A stretch of DNA of 57,018 nt from Archaeoglobales archaeon (GCA_029984855.1 JARQZL010000049.1:1-57018); one strand, 5' to 3'. Positions 1-8,992 are shown, counted from the first letter of the stretch. Made by a program: numbers and translations. The notes: generated by a model not told the origin, from the sequence alone.

Positions 1-522
1 GTGAACGCGTTGCCCTCTATCTCGAAAATCAGGAAGTCTCCGTTTACACGGAGTTCGACGTTATAGATCGTTCTGACACAGCTCTGCCCCTCTCCAAACT
101 TCTTTGTAAAGTTCGTGAAGTCGTGGGTGCCGAGCAAAAGCTTTGCAGCCTTTCGCATCGCCGAGATGTCGTACTCTCTGGAGTAGAGGACATACACATA
201 CGTCCTGCTTGTGGCATAGCGTGGATTGAAGTCATCGGGCACCTTTGCCCACGCCCACACGATTATGTCGTCCGGGAGATTTGCATTTATGACCCTCGGC
301 AGAACCTTCTTGCAATCGCTGACGTCAAGAGCAACGACCTGACCAAATGCATGGACTCCTGCATCCGTTCTTCCGGCGCATTTGTAGTTAGCCTTCCTGA
401 CGTCAATGCCAAGGGACTCAAAAGCCTTGAACATTTCTCCTTCAACAGTCCTTTCATCCGGCTGGTACTGAAAACCGGCAAAGTTTGTACCTACGTATGC
501 GAGCTTTAAAGCGAGCCTCATT
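1..522 (-). CDS. truA: tRNA pseudouridine synthase A, 3' end cut by window edge
   Basis: This encodes the tRNA pseudouridine-38/39/40 synthase TruA, which isomerises uridines in the anticodon arm. Translating the minus strand from the ATG at 522 gives 174 codons without a stop. They start MRLALKLAYVGTNFAGFQYQ and contain the family's catalytic motif RTDAGVHAFGQ, whose Asp is the nucleophile, then the typical HDFTNFTK segment. The gene runs off base 1, so roughly the last third is missing. An ATG two codons upstream at 528 is also possible; I prefer 522 because the family normally starts MRxALKxAY. It is divergent from the XPB gene. Assignment is firm. Confidence 0.93.
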
Positions 523-576
523 GGCATGGAAAAGCAGGGCTTTTGCTATTAACTTTACGCTTCCTATCTTGCGATG

Positions 577-588
577 AACTTTTTAAGA
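577..588 (+). promoter_or_regulatory. TATA box for the XPB helicase gene
   Basis: An A/T-rich actttttaag element is centred about 30 bases before the ATG at 614. That fits an archaeal TATA box serving a nearly leaderless transcript, and supports 614 rather than the upstream GTG at 590 as the start. Confidence 0.5.
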
Positions 589-613
589 TGTGGGTAGATT
601 TCTTGCAGGAAAG

Positions 614-1960
614 ATGAAAGCTAAGCTGAGCTATGAAAGGGGCACTTTAAAAATTGAGGGTAACGTCCATGTTCCGTTTGCAAAGTACGACTCCCGCTCT
701 GGATGTTACAGGGCTTTTGCCTACAAGTACCGGGATATAGTGGATTACTTGGAGAAGTCAGGAATTGAGTATACTGATGATGTATTCGATCCAATCCCTT
801 CCCCATTCTTCGATGCTGAAATAGAGCTCAGGGGCTACCAGCAGCAGGCTGTTGAGAAATGGATGCTTGACAGAAGAGGATGTATAGTTTTGCCAACAGG
901 TAGCGGCAAGACGTATGTGGCAATGGAGGTGATTAAAACTCTATCTGTTCCGACACTTGTAGTTGTTCCAACCCTTGATCTGCTTGACCAGTGGGAGGAG
1001 AGACTTTCCGTATTCGGTGAGGAGTGGATAGGAGAATTTTCAGGAAGAGAAAAAGAAATCAAGCCAATTACCATTTCAACCTACGATTCAGCCTACATAA
1101 ACGCCGAAAAGCTTGGCAATAAATTCATGCTCCTTATTTTCGACGAAGTCCACCATCTGCCATCAGAATCTTACATTCAGATTGCAGAAATGAGTGCCGC
1201 TCCATACCGGCTTGGTCTAACGGCAACGTACGAAAGGGATGATGGCAGACATTCTTTACTTCCTGAACTGATTGGAGGCAAGATATTCGAACTGAAGCCA
1301 TCTGAACTCGCAGGAAAACATCTGGCAGAGTATGTTGTCAGGAGAATTTACGTCCCCCTGACAGATGAAGAAAGAATGAAGTACGAGTCAAAAGCCCGTA
1401 CATTCAAAGAGTACGTAAAGAAAAGAGGAGTTAAGCTCAGAAGCGTTGAAGATTTCCATAAAGTTGTGATGGCCACAGGCTACGATGCAAAAGCATACGA
1501 GGCTTTGAGGGCATGGGATGAGGCAAGAAAGATAGCCTTCAACTCCAGAAACAAGCTCGTCAGGCTGAAAGAGCTGCTTGAAAAACATAGAGGAGACAAA
1601 ATTATAATTTTCACCCGGTACAATGACCTTGTTTATGTAATATCCAGGCTTTTCCTTATTCCGGCGATAACCCACCGCACGCTGAAGGATGAGAGGCAGA
1701 CGATACTGAAGGGGTTTAAAAGAGGGGAATTTAAAGCCATTGTGAGCAGCCAGGTGCTTGATGAGGGTGTAGATGTTCCAGATGCAAACATCGGAATTAT
1801 CATGAGCGGGAGCGGGAGTGTAAGGGAGTACATCCAGCGTCTCGGTAGGATACTGAGGCCCAAGGGGAAAAAAGCAATTCTGTATGAGTTGATTTCAAGA
1901 GAGACAGGAGAAGTGCACACCGCAAGGAGGAGGGGTCATGCTGCCAAGAGAACTTCTTGA
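614..1960 (+). CDS. XPB/Rad25-family DNA helicase (SF2)
   Basis: This is archaeal XPB, an SF2 DNA helicase of nucleotide excision repair or transcription-coupled processes that works with the nuclease Bax1. The 448-residue product has an N-terminal damage-recognition-like region, then RecA domain 1 with Walker A LPTGSGKT and motif II DEVHH (the XPB variant of DEAD/DEAH), motif [14 protein letters not shown], and RecA domain 2 ending in the arginine-finger motif [12 protein letters not shown] chose the ATG at 614 over GTG 590 because caggaaag lies just upstream and the TATA box fits. It overlaps bax1 by 23 bases, implying translational coupling. Family call is strong; the precise pathway is inferred from the family. 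Confidence 0.92.
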   Translation: MKAKLSYERGTLKIEGNVHVPFAKYDSRSGCYRAFAYKYRDIVDYLEKSGIEYTDDVFDPIPSPFFDAEIELRGYQQQAVEKWMLDRRGCIVLPTGSGKTYVAMEVIKTLSVPTLVVVPTLDLLDQWEERLSVFGEEWIGEFSGREKEIKPITISTYDSAYINAEKLGNKFMLLIFDEVHHLPSESYIQIAEMSAAPYRLGLTATYERDDGRHSLLPELIGGKIFELKPSELAGKHLAEYVVRRIYVPLTDEERMKYESKARTFKEYVKKRGVKLRSVEDFHKVVMATGYDAKAYEALRAWDEARKIAFNSRNKLVRLKELLEKHRGDKIIIFTRYNDLVYVISRLFLIPAITHRTLKDERQTILKGFKRGEFKAIVSSQVLDEGVDVPDANIGIIMSGSGSVREYIQRLGRILRPKGKKAILYELISRETGEVHTARRRGHAAKRTS

Positions 1961-3407
1961 AGTTAGAAAATGGAAGGGAAAGATACTCCCGAAGTTTGCC
2001 GGGGAGAAAGATTACATTCTGGCAGAAAAGATAATCGGGATATTCAAAGCCGGAAAGGGGAAAAGGTACGGTTCTCTTCTTTCAGCTCTGAGATCGCTGG
2101 AGAATGCAAGGAATTACAAGAAAGTCAGGGGGCTGGCAAGAGTCATGGAGAACTTCTGCGTCGATAAAGCCTGTATGTTTGATATTTCCTCCTCTCTCGA
2201 CCCTGTTGAGGTGAGGATGTACCTCTTTGAGAGGGGTTATGTGACAACAAAGAAGGAAAGGCAGCGAATAATTGAGTATGCTGCCAGATACTTCAATACA
2301 ACCCCCAATGAAATCGAGAAGGCTATGTTTGCCGACAGAGAGGAAGAGCTAATCCTTACCGATGTCAGGCGGATCGATAGCAGTACGCTCATCAGACTCT
2401 ACAATCTGTCCTTGCTTCAGACGACTATGTTCAACGCTTTAAGGCTGACTTTCTGGGTATCGTCAAATCACAAAGAGATATTCCGGCGAATAAAGTGGCT
2501 CGGCCTGATGTATGAGTTATATGAGGAGAACGGTCAGATTATAGCAGATATAACAGGTCCAGCATCCATCTTGAAGATGACGAGAAAGTACGGGACGGGA
2601 ATTGCGAAGCTCATTCCATCCATTGTAAAGGCAGAGAAGTGGTGGATTAAGGCCGAAATTCTTGATGAACATTCGAATAAGATATACTTCCTTGAAATAG
2701 ATGATGGAAATAAAGAACTGTTTCCAGAGTACGATGAGAAAGTGGAGTACGATTCAGCCCTTGAAGAAGAGTTTGCAAGGAAGATAAAGGCAATAAAACC
2801 GGATGTAGAAGTTATAAGGGAGCCGGGAGTTATCAGAACCGGTAGATATGCGTTCATTCCAGATTTTCTGATAAAAAAAGGTAAAAAAGAGGTTTATGTA
2901 GAGATTGCTGGCTTCTGGACTTCAGAATACATGAAACGAAAGGCTGAAAAGATAAAACAGGCCAGTATCCCTCTCATAGTTGTGGCAAGAGAGGAGTATG
3001 GCGATGAAAAACCGGAAGATGTGATTCTGTTTACAAGAAGGATACCATACAATGAGATTGTGAAGAGGATAAACTGCTATCTCAGGAGAGATTTGGGAGA
3101 AATAGAATTAGAATTTGAAGAAGATACCATCGACCTGAAGGAGCTATCAGAATCCTACGGGACCCCAATAACGGAGATTGCTTCCCTGATCCCTGAGAGT
3201 TATATCCTGGCAGGAAATCATGCGGTGAGAAAGGAGGTGTTTGAGAGGATACGCTTGGAAGTGGAAGATGCAAGGCCCGAAAAACTATCCGACGTTCTGC
3301 CAATCCTGGAGAAGTATAAGGTTGGTCACGACGTTCTGCCTGCGCTCGGGTATCGTATTGTGTGGACTGGTTTGAGTGTAGAAGATGCACTGCTGGTAAA
3401 GAGTTAA
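1938..3407 (+). CDS. bax1: Bax1 nuclease, XPB partner (DUF790 family)
   Basis: Bax1 is the structure-specific endonuclease that forms a complex with archaeal XPB and cuts bubble or fork DNA. The 489-residue protein begins [20 protein letters not shown], characteristic of the family. A C-terminal PD-(D/E)XK-like core is visible around residues 300-335 (IPDFLIKKG, then [18 protein letters not shown]). The start lies inside the XPB gene, the standard XPB-Bax1 arrangement in archaea. No truncation or missing core residue is evident. Confidence 0.9.
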   Translation: MLPRELLEVRKWKGKILPKFAGEKDYILAEKIIGIFKAGKGKRYGSLLSALRSLENARNYKKVRGLARVMENFCVDKACMFDISSSLDPVEVRMYLFERGYVTTKKERQRIIEYAARYFNTTPNEIEKAMFADREEELILTDVRRIDSSTLIRLYNLSLLQTTMFNALRLTFWVSSNHKEIFRRIKWLGLMYELYEENGQIIADITGPASILKMTRKYGTGIAKLIPSIVKAEKWWIKAEILDEHSNKIYFLEIDDGNKELFPEYDEKVEYDSALEEEFARKIKAIKPDVEVIREPGVIRTGRYAFIPDFLIKKGKKEVYVEIAGFWTSEYMKRKAEKIKQASIPLIVVAREEYGDEKPEDVILFTRRIPYNEIVKRINCYLRRDLGEIELEFEEDTIDLKELSESYGTPITEIASLIPESYILAGNHAVRKEVFERIRLEVEDARPEKLSDVLPILEKYKVGHDVLPALGYRIVWTGLSVEDALLVKS

Positions 3408-3423
3408 CTTTCGTTCCACTCTC

Positions 3424-3436
3424 AAGGATTTTAAGT
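3424..3436 (+). promoter_or_regulatory. Probable TATA box for the Cas4-like gene
   Basis: ggattttaag is centred 26-27 bases before the ATG at 3456, consistent with a separate leaderless transcript starting after bax1. Confidence 0.4.
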
Positions 3437-3455
3437 TTTGAAGAGTACTCTCTTC

Positions 3456-3980
3456 ATGCGCTTCTCCGTCAGCTGGGTTCTTCACTGCATGAGGTGGAGC
3501 TACCTCAAGTGCTTTATGCCTGATCGTGAACGTTTTGACAGGAGGCTTGTAAAGAAGGGGAGAAGGGCTGAGGAACAGGCAAAAAGAGAGTTCTCCTACA
3601 TGAAAATCAGAAGAGGCAGAAATAGAGAGCTGTACTTTAAAAACTACACCCTCGTCGGCAGACCGGATTTTCTGACAAGAGAAGCAGTTCTTGAAATCAA
3701 GTCCGGTAGGCCATCTTATTCATATATACTTCCCGGTCTTATCCAGCTAAACCTTTACATGCTTATGGAGGGAAAAAGAACGGGTCTCCTGATCTTTATT
3801 GGCGAGAATACAAAAGTCATTCACGCCCGCTTCTCCACACATGCTGTAAGACAGGGTATGGCCTATTTCGATGCGCTGTGGGAGCACATACAAAAGGGAG
3901 TTATACCTGAAGGCCAGCCAGTATGCAACTCGTGCAGCTTTGCTCATGTGTGTGGTGGAAAGTATGTGGAAAGTCTTTGA
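3456..3980 (+). CDS. Cas4/RecB-like PD-(D/E)XK nuclease with Fe-S cysteines
   Basis: This 174-residue protein looks like a stand-alone Cas4-family exonuclease. Visible features are an N-terminal cysteine pair (C11, C19), the nuclease core GRPDF (D71), LEIKSG (E80, K82) and QLNLYML (Q97), and a C-terminal CNSCSFAHVC cluster (C157, C160, C166). One N-terminal plus three C-terminal cysteines is the pattern that binds a 4Fe-4S cluster in Cas4 and AddB. No cas1, cas2 or CRISPR array is in the window, so a DNA repair role is more likely than spacer acquisition. It sits behind xpb-bax1 and overlaps the methyltransferase gene by 17 bases. A TTG at 3438 would add six residues. Substrate is unknown. 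Confidence 0.75.
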   Translation: MRFSVSWVLHCMRWSYLKCFMPDRERFDRRLVKKGRRAEEQAKREFSYMKIRRGRNRELYFKNYTLVGRPDFLTREAVLEIKSGRPSYSYILPGLIQLNLYMLMEGKRTGLLIFIGENTKVIHARFSTHAVRQGMAYFDALWEHIQKGVIPEGQPVCNSCSFAHVCGGKYVESL

Positions 3981-4530
3981 AGAGAGAGCAGAGGAATACG
4001 ACAGGTGGTACGATAAAAACAGAGACATCTTTAGAGCAGAGGTCAACTGTGTTAAAAGACTTATCAAAAAACCTTGTGTCGAAATTGGAGCAGGCACGGG
4101 CAGGTTTGCATTGGAGCTGAATGCAGTCGGTCTCGACATCTCAAAGGAGATGCTTAAAATTGCAAGAAGAAGAGGTGTGGAAGTTATAAGGGGGGACGCA
4201 TCACTGCTACCCTTCAAGAGGGAATCCGTTGAGTGCTTTGTCATGATAGTCACGCTCTGTTTTCTCGGAAATCCCCAGAAAGCAATTGAAGAAGCGAGAG
4301 TTTGCCTTAAAAAGAATGGAAGCATAGTAATCTGCATAGTTCCGGCGGATTCCACACTGGGGGTAGAGTATGCCGAAAAGAAGAGAGACAGCCCTTTTTA
4401 CTCTGTAGCTCACTTTTACAGCATCAATGAACTTGTAAAGCTTCTGGATAATTTTGAGATTACAGATATGAGCGGAATGGAAATAAAGGGTGAAAACGAC
4501 TTTCTCTGTGTCAAGGCAGTGAAGAGGTGA
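3964..4530 (+). CDS. Class I SAM-dependent methyltransferase
   Basis: A 188-residue Rossmann-type methyltransferase of the UbiE/COQ5-like superfamily. Motif I VEIGAGTGRF, motif II with an acidic end (GLDISKEML) and the post-II segment RGDASLLPF are all present. The start is ATG 3964, preceded by ggtggaaag; an upstream ATG at 3946 adds six residues. It overlaps the Cas4-like gene and is followed within five bases by the eIF2B-like gene, so the three are probably one transcript. The substrate cannot be predicted. Confidence 0.8.
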   Translation: MWKVFEERAEEYDRWYDKNRDIFRAEVNCVKRLIKKPCVEIGAGTGRFALELNAVGLDISKEMLKIARRRGVEVIRGDASLLPFKRESVECFVMIVTLCFLGNPQKAIEEARVCLKKNGSIVICIVPADSTLGVEYAEKKRDSPFYSVAHFYSINELVKLLDNFEITDMSGMEIKGENDFLCVKAVKR

Positions 4531-4534
4531 CGTG

Positions 4535-5212
4535 ATGAATCCCGATATAAAGGACATTACCGAAGATAGAAGAAGTGGGTCATCGAGAATAGTTGAGAAA
4601 GCCCTCAGGTATCTCGAAAACCTCGATAGAGATGAGCAAATCGAGGCAGCGAAGCAGATAGCAATGGCACATCCAGGCATGGCAGGACTTGTCAATATAA
4701 TGAGGCTCATAGAAACACATGATGCGAGAGTAATTCAGAGGAGGATATGTGAGATGAATGAAAAAGCCGGCCAGAAGCTTGCTGAGCTCGTCAAGGGAAA
4801 GAAAGTAGTAACCATAAGCAGAAGTCATATTGTGGAGAGAGGCCTGCACACCGCCAGAAAGGTCTTTGTGCTCCGCTCCGAGCCGGGTGGAGAGGGAATT
4901 GATGCATGCGAATTTTTGAGGGAAATGGTAAAATCAGAACTTGTGTGGGATGCAGAGATGGGATATGTCGTGATGAAGAGCGATGTGGTTGCCTGCGGAG
5001 CGGATGGAATATCAAAGGATGGTTTTGTGAACAAAGTCGGAACTCTGCCTCTTGCTTTAACGGCCAGGTATCTCAACAGACCGTTCTACGTTGTAGCTCC
5101 AAGCTACAAGGCTGGAAGACTAAAGGTTGTTGAACCATTCGAGTTTATACCTGCGGAGCTGGCAACACTGGTAACCGAGGATGGAATAACGGAGTGGTCT
5201 GATGTATCCTAA
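4535..5212 (+). CDS. eIF2B-alpha/beta/delta-like protein, short form
   Basis: This 225-residue protein belongs to the translation-initiation-factor-2B/ribose-1,5-bisphosphate isomerase superfamily. The C-terminal half shows the signature order: VVTISRSHIVERGL, a VFVLRSEPGGEG segment, then SDVVACGADGISKDGFVNKVGT and PFYVVAPSYK. It is much shorter than the ~310-residue eIF2B subunits or R15P isomerase, with only a short helical N-terminal region, so it may be a regulatory or sugar-phosphate-binding paralogue. ATG 4535 is preferred over GTG 4532; gaggtg precedes it. Its TAA (5210-5212) overlaps the stop of the convergent heme gene. Confidence 0.7.
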   Translation: MNPDIKDITEDRRSGSSRIVEKALRYLENLDRDEQIEAAKQIAMAHPGMAGLVNIMRLIETHDARVIQRRICEMNEKAGQKLAELVKGKKVVTISRSHIVERGLHTARKVFVLRSEPGGEGIDACEFLREMVKSELVWDAEMGYVVMKSDVVACGADGISKDGFVNKVGTLPLALTARYLNRPFYVVAPSYKAGRLKVVEPFEFIPAELATLVTEDGITEWSDVS

Positions 5213-6141
5213 GCTTTCAAATCTGCTCTGCTGTAGAGGACTCTTACCTCTTCAGCTCCATACTTTTCGAGTCCTCTCGCAACATCCTCTATTGGATCCC
5301 TGCTGGTGGCATGCATCATGAAGTAGACTGGAAATTCCCACTCCTCTGGAACTTCTCTTTCCACAAGGTGAGTTATCTGTGGGATCTTTACAAGCTTTAG
5401 TGCCAGTTTCTCTGGATTATCTGTCTTCATTACCACCATACCGTTCTCCGAGAAGCCAATCTTCCTCTCTTTGAGGACTCCGCTGAAGTCTCTAACCACT
5501 CCTTTCTTTATCAGCTCCCCAATCAGGTCAACGAGTTCGCCTTCCGTGTATTCCTCAAACTTTGAAAAAGGTCGTTTGCAGACATCCAGACTCTCAAGTC
5601 TTCTGAGCATGGAAACTCTGAGGCCAAGCTCTTCAACCTTTGGAACCTCAAACTTCTCTAACCCCTTCTCGCTCCACGAGACTCCCTTTATAAGGTCATA
5701 CTTCACGTCCATTTTGTAAATTCTTTTCGTCGGAAGAACAACGTAGTCGTTAACCCTGCATTTTCGCATCAACTCTTTTGTCTTTGTAAAAAGTTCTTCT
5801 TTACTCCTTGCCTTGACTGTGAACCACACGGAATAGTGCTCATGTTCTCTCCAGTAGTTGTGTTTGGGGTTTGTTGCGTTTATTATCTGGGCAACTTCTC
5901 TTATTCTGTTCTCTTTAACGGCTGCTCCAACGAGTGCCGCTCTGCACTCTGAGGAGAATGCCCTGTAATTCAGATTTGCACCGTAGCGCTTTATAATTCC
6001 TTTCTCCCTGAATCTCTTCACTCTTTTGATGACAGACTCTTCATCGAACCCCTCCCGCTCTGCAAGCTCTGCAAGTGGCTCTTCGCAGAGCGGAAGTCTG
6101 TACTGAATTGCCATTAAAAGCTTCACGTCATTTTCAAGCAT
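5209..6141 (-). CDS. ahbAB: Siroheme decarboxylase, AhbA-AhbB fusion
   Basis: This 310-residue protein is built from two Lrp/AsnC-like units in tandem, matching the two subunits of siroheme decarboxylase (AhbA, AhbB). That enzyme converts siroheme to 12,18-didecarboxysiroheme in the alternative heme pathway. Unit 1 (about 1-150) has a helix-turn-helix-like segment and HNYWREHEHYSVWFTVKA; unit 2 (about 155-310) repeats the fold with VEREVPEEWEFPVYFMMHA. The start ATG has SD gaggtg five bases upstream, overlapping the stop of the siroheme synthase gene, so the two are coupled in pathway order. DNA-binding regulation is a less likely alternative. Confidence 0.82.
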   Translation of the reverse strand: MLENDVKLLMAIQYRLPLCEEPLAELAEREGFDEESVIKRVKRFREKGIIKRYGANLNYRAFSSECRAALVGAAVKENRIREVAQIINATNPKHNYWREHEHYSVWFTVKARSKEELFTKTKELMRKCRVNDYVVLPTKRIYKMDVKYDLIKGVSWSEKGLEKFEVPKVEELGLRVSMLRRLESLDVCKRPFSKFEEYTEGELVDLIGELIKKGVVRDFSGVLKERKIGFSENGMVVMKTDNPEKLALKLVKIPQITHLVEREVPEEWEFPVYFMMHATSRDPIEDVARGLEKYGAEEVRVLYSRADLKA

Positions 6142-6150
6142 TACGGCACC

Positions 6151-6852
6151 TCAGAACTGCATTTTTACGATGCTTTCGTCAATCTCTTTTTTTCCAGAAA
6201 CGTAATCTTCTACAAGCTCCTCTACGAGCTTTCTTACCCCTTTCATATCTTCTTCTCTTACAAGCCTCCTGAACTCTGGATTTGCTGCAATCACAAAGTA
6301 CAGCTTCATTCTGAGCCTCACTGGCACGTTGTTTGCCTTCATGTACTGCTTGAGATGATACATAGCTTTGAGGAAGTACAGAGTTTCCTCATCCTCTTCA
6401 AGCATCCTCCTGAACGAGTCCCTCACCCTTCTCGCTACAACACCACTCTTCCCCTCTGTTGTTACGGCAAAGCGAATTCCTTCAACCTCGCCCTCAAACG
6501 GTACAACAACTTCTGTTCGATTCGCATCATTTGCAAGATTTACGAGGGTTTTGTGCTTTTTTGCAATTTCCACAACGGTATCGTTAATTTCGAGACTTGG
6601 GATTGCAACTGTTACAAGATCGCTGCTGGCTATTAATTCTTCAAGTCTATCCCTGTCAAACGCATTGCCTTCAATCAGCTCGATTTTTCCCTTTTTTTCC
6701 AGTTCCTTCAGCTCGTCATTAAAGGCAAGGCTGAGGACCCTGACTGTAGCCCCTGCCTCCAGAAATTTCTTGGCCCTTGAGGCTCCAACTCCTCCTCCGC
6801 CTATTATAAGAATGTTTTTTCCCTCGAGTTCGAGGAACAGGGGAATTCTCAT
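6151..6852 (-). CDS. Precorrin-2 dehydrogenase / sirohydrochlorin ferrochelatase (Met8/CysG N-terminal type)
   Basis: This enzyme oxidises precorrin-2 with NAD+ to sirohydrochlorin and may insert iron to give siroheme. The 233-residue protein opens with a Rossmann motif, ILIIGGGGVGASRAKKFLEAG, cut here to its core GGGGVGASRA. It then has the family segment LVTVAIPSLEINDTV and the NRTEVVVPF and FAVTTEGKS region, and a helical C-terminal domain. No SUMT methylase domain is fused, unlike full CysG. It directly precedes ahbAB, feeding siroheme to the decarboxylase. A TATA-like run at 6873-6884 lies about 27 bases upstream, suggesting a leaderless start. Confidence 0.88.
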   Translation of the reverse strand: MRIPLFLELEGKNILIIGGGGVGASRAKKFLEAGATVRVLSLAFNDELKELEKKGKIELIEGNAFDRDRLEELIASSDLVTVAIPSLEINDTVVEIAKKHKTLVNLANDANRTEVVVPFEGEVEGIRFAVTTEGKSGVVARRVRDSFRRMLEEDEETLYFLKAMYHLKQYMKANNVPVRLRMKLYFVIAANPEFRRLVREEDMKGVRKLVEELVEDYVSGKKEIDESIVKMQF

Positions 6853-6872
6853 TAGCGTGGGGTTGGTGGGGG

Positions 6873-6885
6873 GTTAAAAAATATT
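6873..6885 (-). promoter_or_regulatory. TATA box for the siroheme synthase-ahbAB operon
   Basis: On the minus strand the element reads atattttttaacc, centred about 27 bases before ATG 6852. It separates the heme operon from the signalling operon ending at 6887. Confidence 0.5.
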
Positions 6886-6886
6886 T

Positions 6887-7477
6887 TCATTGAGGTCTGA
6901 ATACAAGCGTGCAGTAGTCGTCGCCCATGGCCATGCAAGTGGTCTGCTCACCGTAAAACCTCTGATTGAGGATACCCTCAAGCAACCCCCATACATAACC
7001 GAATATCGTCCAGCAAACCGGTTGCTTTGCCGGCTCCTTCTTCAACCTCATATAGCCATCGGCCTCGAAGGAGTTCACCATTTTTATCACTATCTCATCG
7101 CCCATCTCCGCACTGATCTTACCCCATCCGAAACCCTCTGCCCATATCGCCAGCATGTTTTTTGCTATTGCAAAGGCCTTATCCGTTGTTAGCTCACCTC
7201 TTTCCCTGTTGTATCTTCTCCTGATTCCTTTTCCTGCTCTCAGTCCACCATTCTTTGCGGCATTTAAAATCAGACCTTTGGCTGCTGGCCCCACAATCTT
7301 TGTGATCTCCTGATAAAGGCCAGCCAGGAAAGTACTGTACATAGCTGCAACCTTTACTCTCTGTATAAATATAACCTCTCCATCTGAATATTCAAGAAAA
7401 ACCTTGACTATTTCATCTCTCGTCCATCCGGTTATATCCTCACCAACAAGAACATCGAAGGGATCCAAACCACTCAC
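6887..7477 (-). CDS. V4R (4-vinyl reductase) domain sensor protein
   Basis: A 196-residue protein whose C-terminal half is a V4R domain, a small-molecule-binding fold first seen in bacteriochlorophyll BchJ and XylR-type regulators. The segment EGFGWGKISAEMGDEIVIKM and the C-terminal CMAMGDDYCTLVFRP, with two cysteines, are the recognisable parts; cysteines in this motif can bind metal or a thiol ligand in the family. It is the last gene of the KaiC/GTPase/Roadblock operon, and its GTG start overlaps the Roadblock stop (GTGA). A TTG at 7468, better spaced from the ggggg SD, is an alternative start. The ligand is unknown. Confidence 0.78.
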   Translation of the reverse strand: MSGLDPFDVLVGEDITGWTRDEIVKVFLEYSDGEVIFIQRVKVAAMYSTFLAGLYQEITKIVGPAAKGLILNAAKNGGLRAGKGIRRRYNRERGELTTDKAFAIAKNMLAIWAEGFGWGKISAEMGDEIVIKMVNSFEADGYMRLKKEPAKQPVCWTIFGYVWGLLEGILNQRFYGEQTTCMAMGDDYCTLVFRPQ

Positions 7478-7845
7478 CCCCTTAAAAGCTCCTTAACACT
7501 TTCACTCGCTCTTCCAAGCTCTAAAAGAACAAGTCCGAGATTTGCTTTGGGATTTGCCATCAGGACAAGTAAAGCCTTGCTTCCCGCACCGGTAGCGACG
7601 ATTTTTCCGTCCTTGCCTTCCACTATAACTCTATCCGGAATGCCTTTCCCAAGCTCAGATGTTGCTGTTTCAGCAGCTCCAAGCATTGTTGCCGTCATCG
7701 CTGCAAAAGCCTCTCCGTTAACGTTTTGAGGAATATCAGCCGCTATGAGTAATCCGTCCCTCGAAACTATTGCTGATGCTTCAACATCTCCAACCGATTT
7801 TAAATCTTTCAGAACCTTTTCGAGCATCTCTCTAAGGCTCGTCAT
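7474..7845 (-). CDS. Roadblock/LC7 (MglB-like) domain protein
   Basis: A single-domain, 123-residue Roadblock/LC7 protein, the fold of MglB, the GTPase-activating partner of the Ras-like MglA. Recognisable elements are ASAIVSRDGLLIAADIP, the helix around GEAFAAMTATMLGAAETA, and the strand KIVATGAGSKALLVLMANP. ATG 7845 is preferred because aggtgg lies five bases before it; GTG 7854 is possible. The 5' end overlaps the stop of the GTPase fusion by 14 bases and the 3' end overlaps the V4R start, so the order implies stoichiometric co-expression with the GTPase. A GAP or scaffold role is inferred from MglB. Confidence 0.86.
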   Translation of the reverse strand: MTSLREMLEKVLKDLKSVGDVEASAIVSRDGLLIAADIPQNVNGEAFAAMTATMLGAAETATSELGKGIPDRVIVEGKDGKIVATGAGSKALLVLMANPKANLGLVLLELGRASESVKELLRG

Positions 7846-8992
7846 ATCTACCACCTATTAAAAGCTTTAAAAGAGCTTCAAGAACGTCATAAACTCCTTC
7901 TCCGTTCTTTGCAACGGTTGGAATTATTAAAATGTCGTCTGGCAATGCCATTCTTTTTCTGATTTCCTCCGGAGAAAGAGCACCCGGCATATCCTGCTTG
8001 TTAGCAGCGATGACATAGGGAAGACCAAAACGTGTGGTTGCTTCAAGCATCTGCTTAGCCCGCGGGAAGGTTTTTGGCTGGGTGGAATCGACAACGAGTA
8101 TCACACCCAATGCTTCCCTCCCCAGAACTTTAAGAAGTGGATCGAACCTCTCCTGCCCGGGAGTGCCGAAAATGTCTATGGAGAACCCCTTATACTCCAC
8201 ATGCCCGTGGTCTAACGCAACTGTAGTACCAAGCCTGTCAACTGAAACGGCTTTGTTTGAGATTGAATGAACAAAACTCGACTTTCCGGCATTGAAAGGT
8301 CCGGTAACAAGTATTTTGGGGATATATGCTCTCACGCCTCCCGGTCTTACGAGTCTGAAGAGCACGGCAACGTTCTCCACGTCAACCCAGTCAGCCTTCA
8401 GAATGCCATAGTAGTAACCAAGCACAACTCTGTGGTGGACTCCTCCAACAGTAACAACGGCATTCGACATGTCCTTGATTCTGTTAAGAACGCTTTCAGA
8501 GTATGGCCACGCAACAAAGCTGAAAACAAGTCTTGAACCGGAGTCTCTTGCCACTCCAGTCCAGCCTTCTGCGATACCGGCAAAGTCTTCGCCACATATA
8601 TCGATCATCGCAGAAAGAGCTCCAACGACTACTAAATCGTTCTCCCGTAAGACCTTTCTTATAACCTCATCAAGCTCTGAAGGATTTGATGGATCCTTCA
8701 CCACATATCTCTCTTCAGATGTAGAACCAACAAAGCCAGAATATGCGTCGATCATAGAGAAGTTCTGGAAGTCATCGAGCTCCCATCCAAACTCCCTGAA
8801 TCTGTTTTTGACACTGGAAGAATTCATTGTAGACGTTACATAGGCACATCTATGCCCCTCTTCGAGGTTGGTGTAAAGAGTTTGCATTGCAAAGACATCT
8901 CCTTCAACCTCAGGATCTATATAGTATGTCAGAGTCTTACCCTTTGGCAGTCTTCCCAGTAACTCCTCGAGTACGGGAATTCCTATCTTCAT
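7832..8992 (-). CDS. Degenerate KaiC-like domain fused to a Ras/MglA-like GTPase
   Basis: This 386-residue fusion has an N-terminal RecA/KaiC-like domain (about 1-215) and a C-terminal small GTPase (about 225-386). In the KaiC part the P-loop position (around residues 22-36) has no GKT/S, so it is probably nucleotide-dead, though a Walker-B-like strand (NDLVVVGALSAMID) remains. The GTPase has G1 GPFNAGKSS (231-239), a G2 threonine in LGTTVA, G3 FGTPGQ (275-280) with Gly where classical Ras proteins have the DxxG Asp, and G4 NKQD (331-334). The atypical G3 resembles MglA and related prokaryotic GTPases. It overlaps both neighbours (ATGA upstream). Confidence 0.85.
   Translation of the reverse strand: MKIGIPVLEELLGRLPKGKTLTYYIDPEVEGDVFAMQTLYTNLEEGHRCAYVTSTMNSSSVKNRFREFGWELDDFQNFSMIDAYSGFVGSTSEERYVVKDPSNPSELDEVIRKVLRENDLVVVGALSAMIDICGEDFAGIAEGWTGVARDSGSRLVFSFVAWPYSESVLNRIKDMSNAVVTVGGVHHRVVLGYYYGILKADWVDVENVAVLFRLVRPGGVRAYIPKILVTGPFNAGKSSFVHSISNKAVSVDRLGTTVALDHGHVEYKGFSIDIFGTPGQERFDPLLKVLGREALGVILVVDSTQPKTFPRAKQMLEATTRFGLPYVIAANKQDMPGALSPEEIRKRMALPDDILIIPTVAKNGEGVYDVLEALLKLLIGGRYDEP

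Noticed and set aside
3456-3980. Part of a CRISPR-Cas system
   Set aside because: No repeat array, cas1, cas2 or effector gene is in the window; the DNA-repair neighbours explain it better.
4535-5212. Ribose-1,5-bisphosphate isomerase of the AMP/RuBisCO pathway
   Set aside because: The protein is about 90 residues shorter than that enzyme; the family fits but the specific activity is unsupported.
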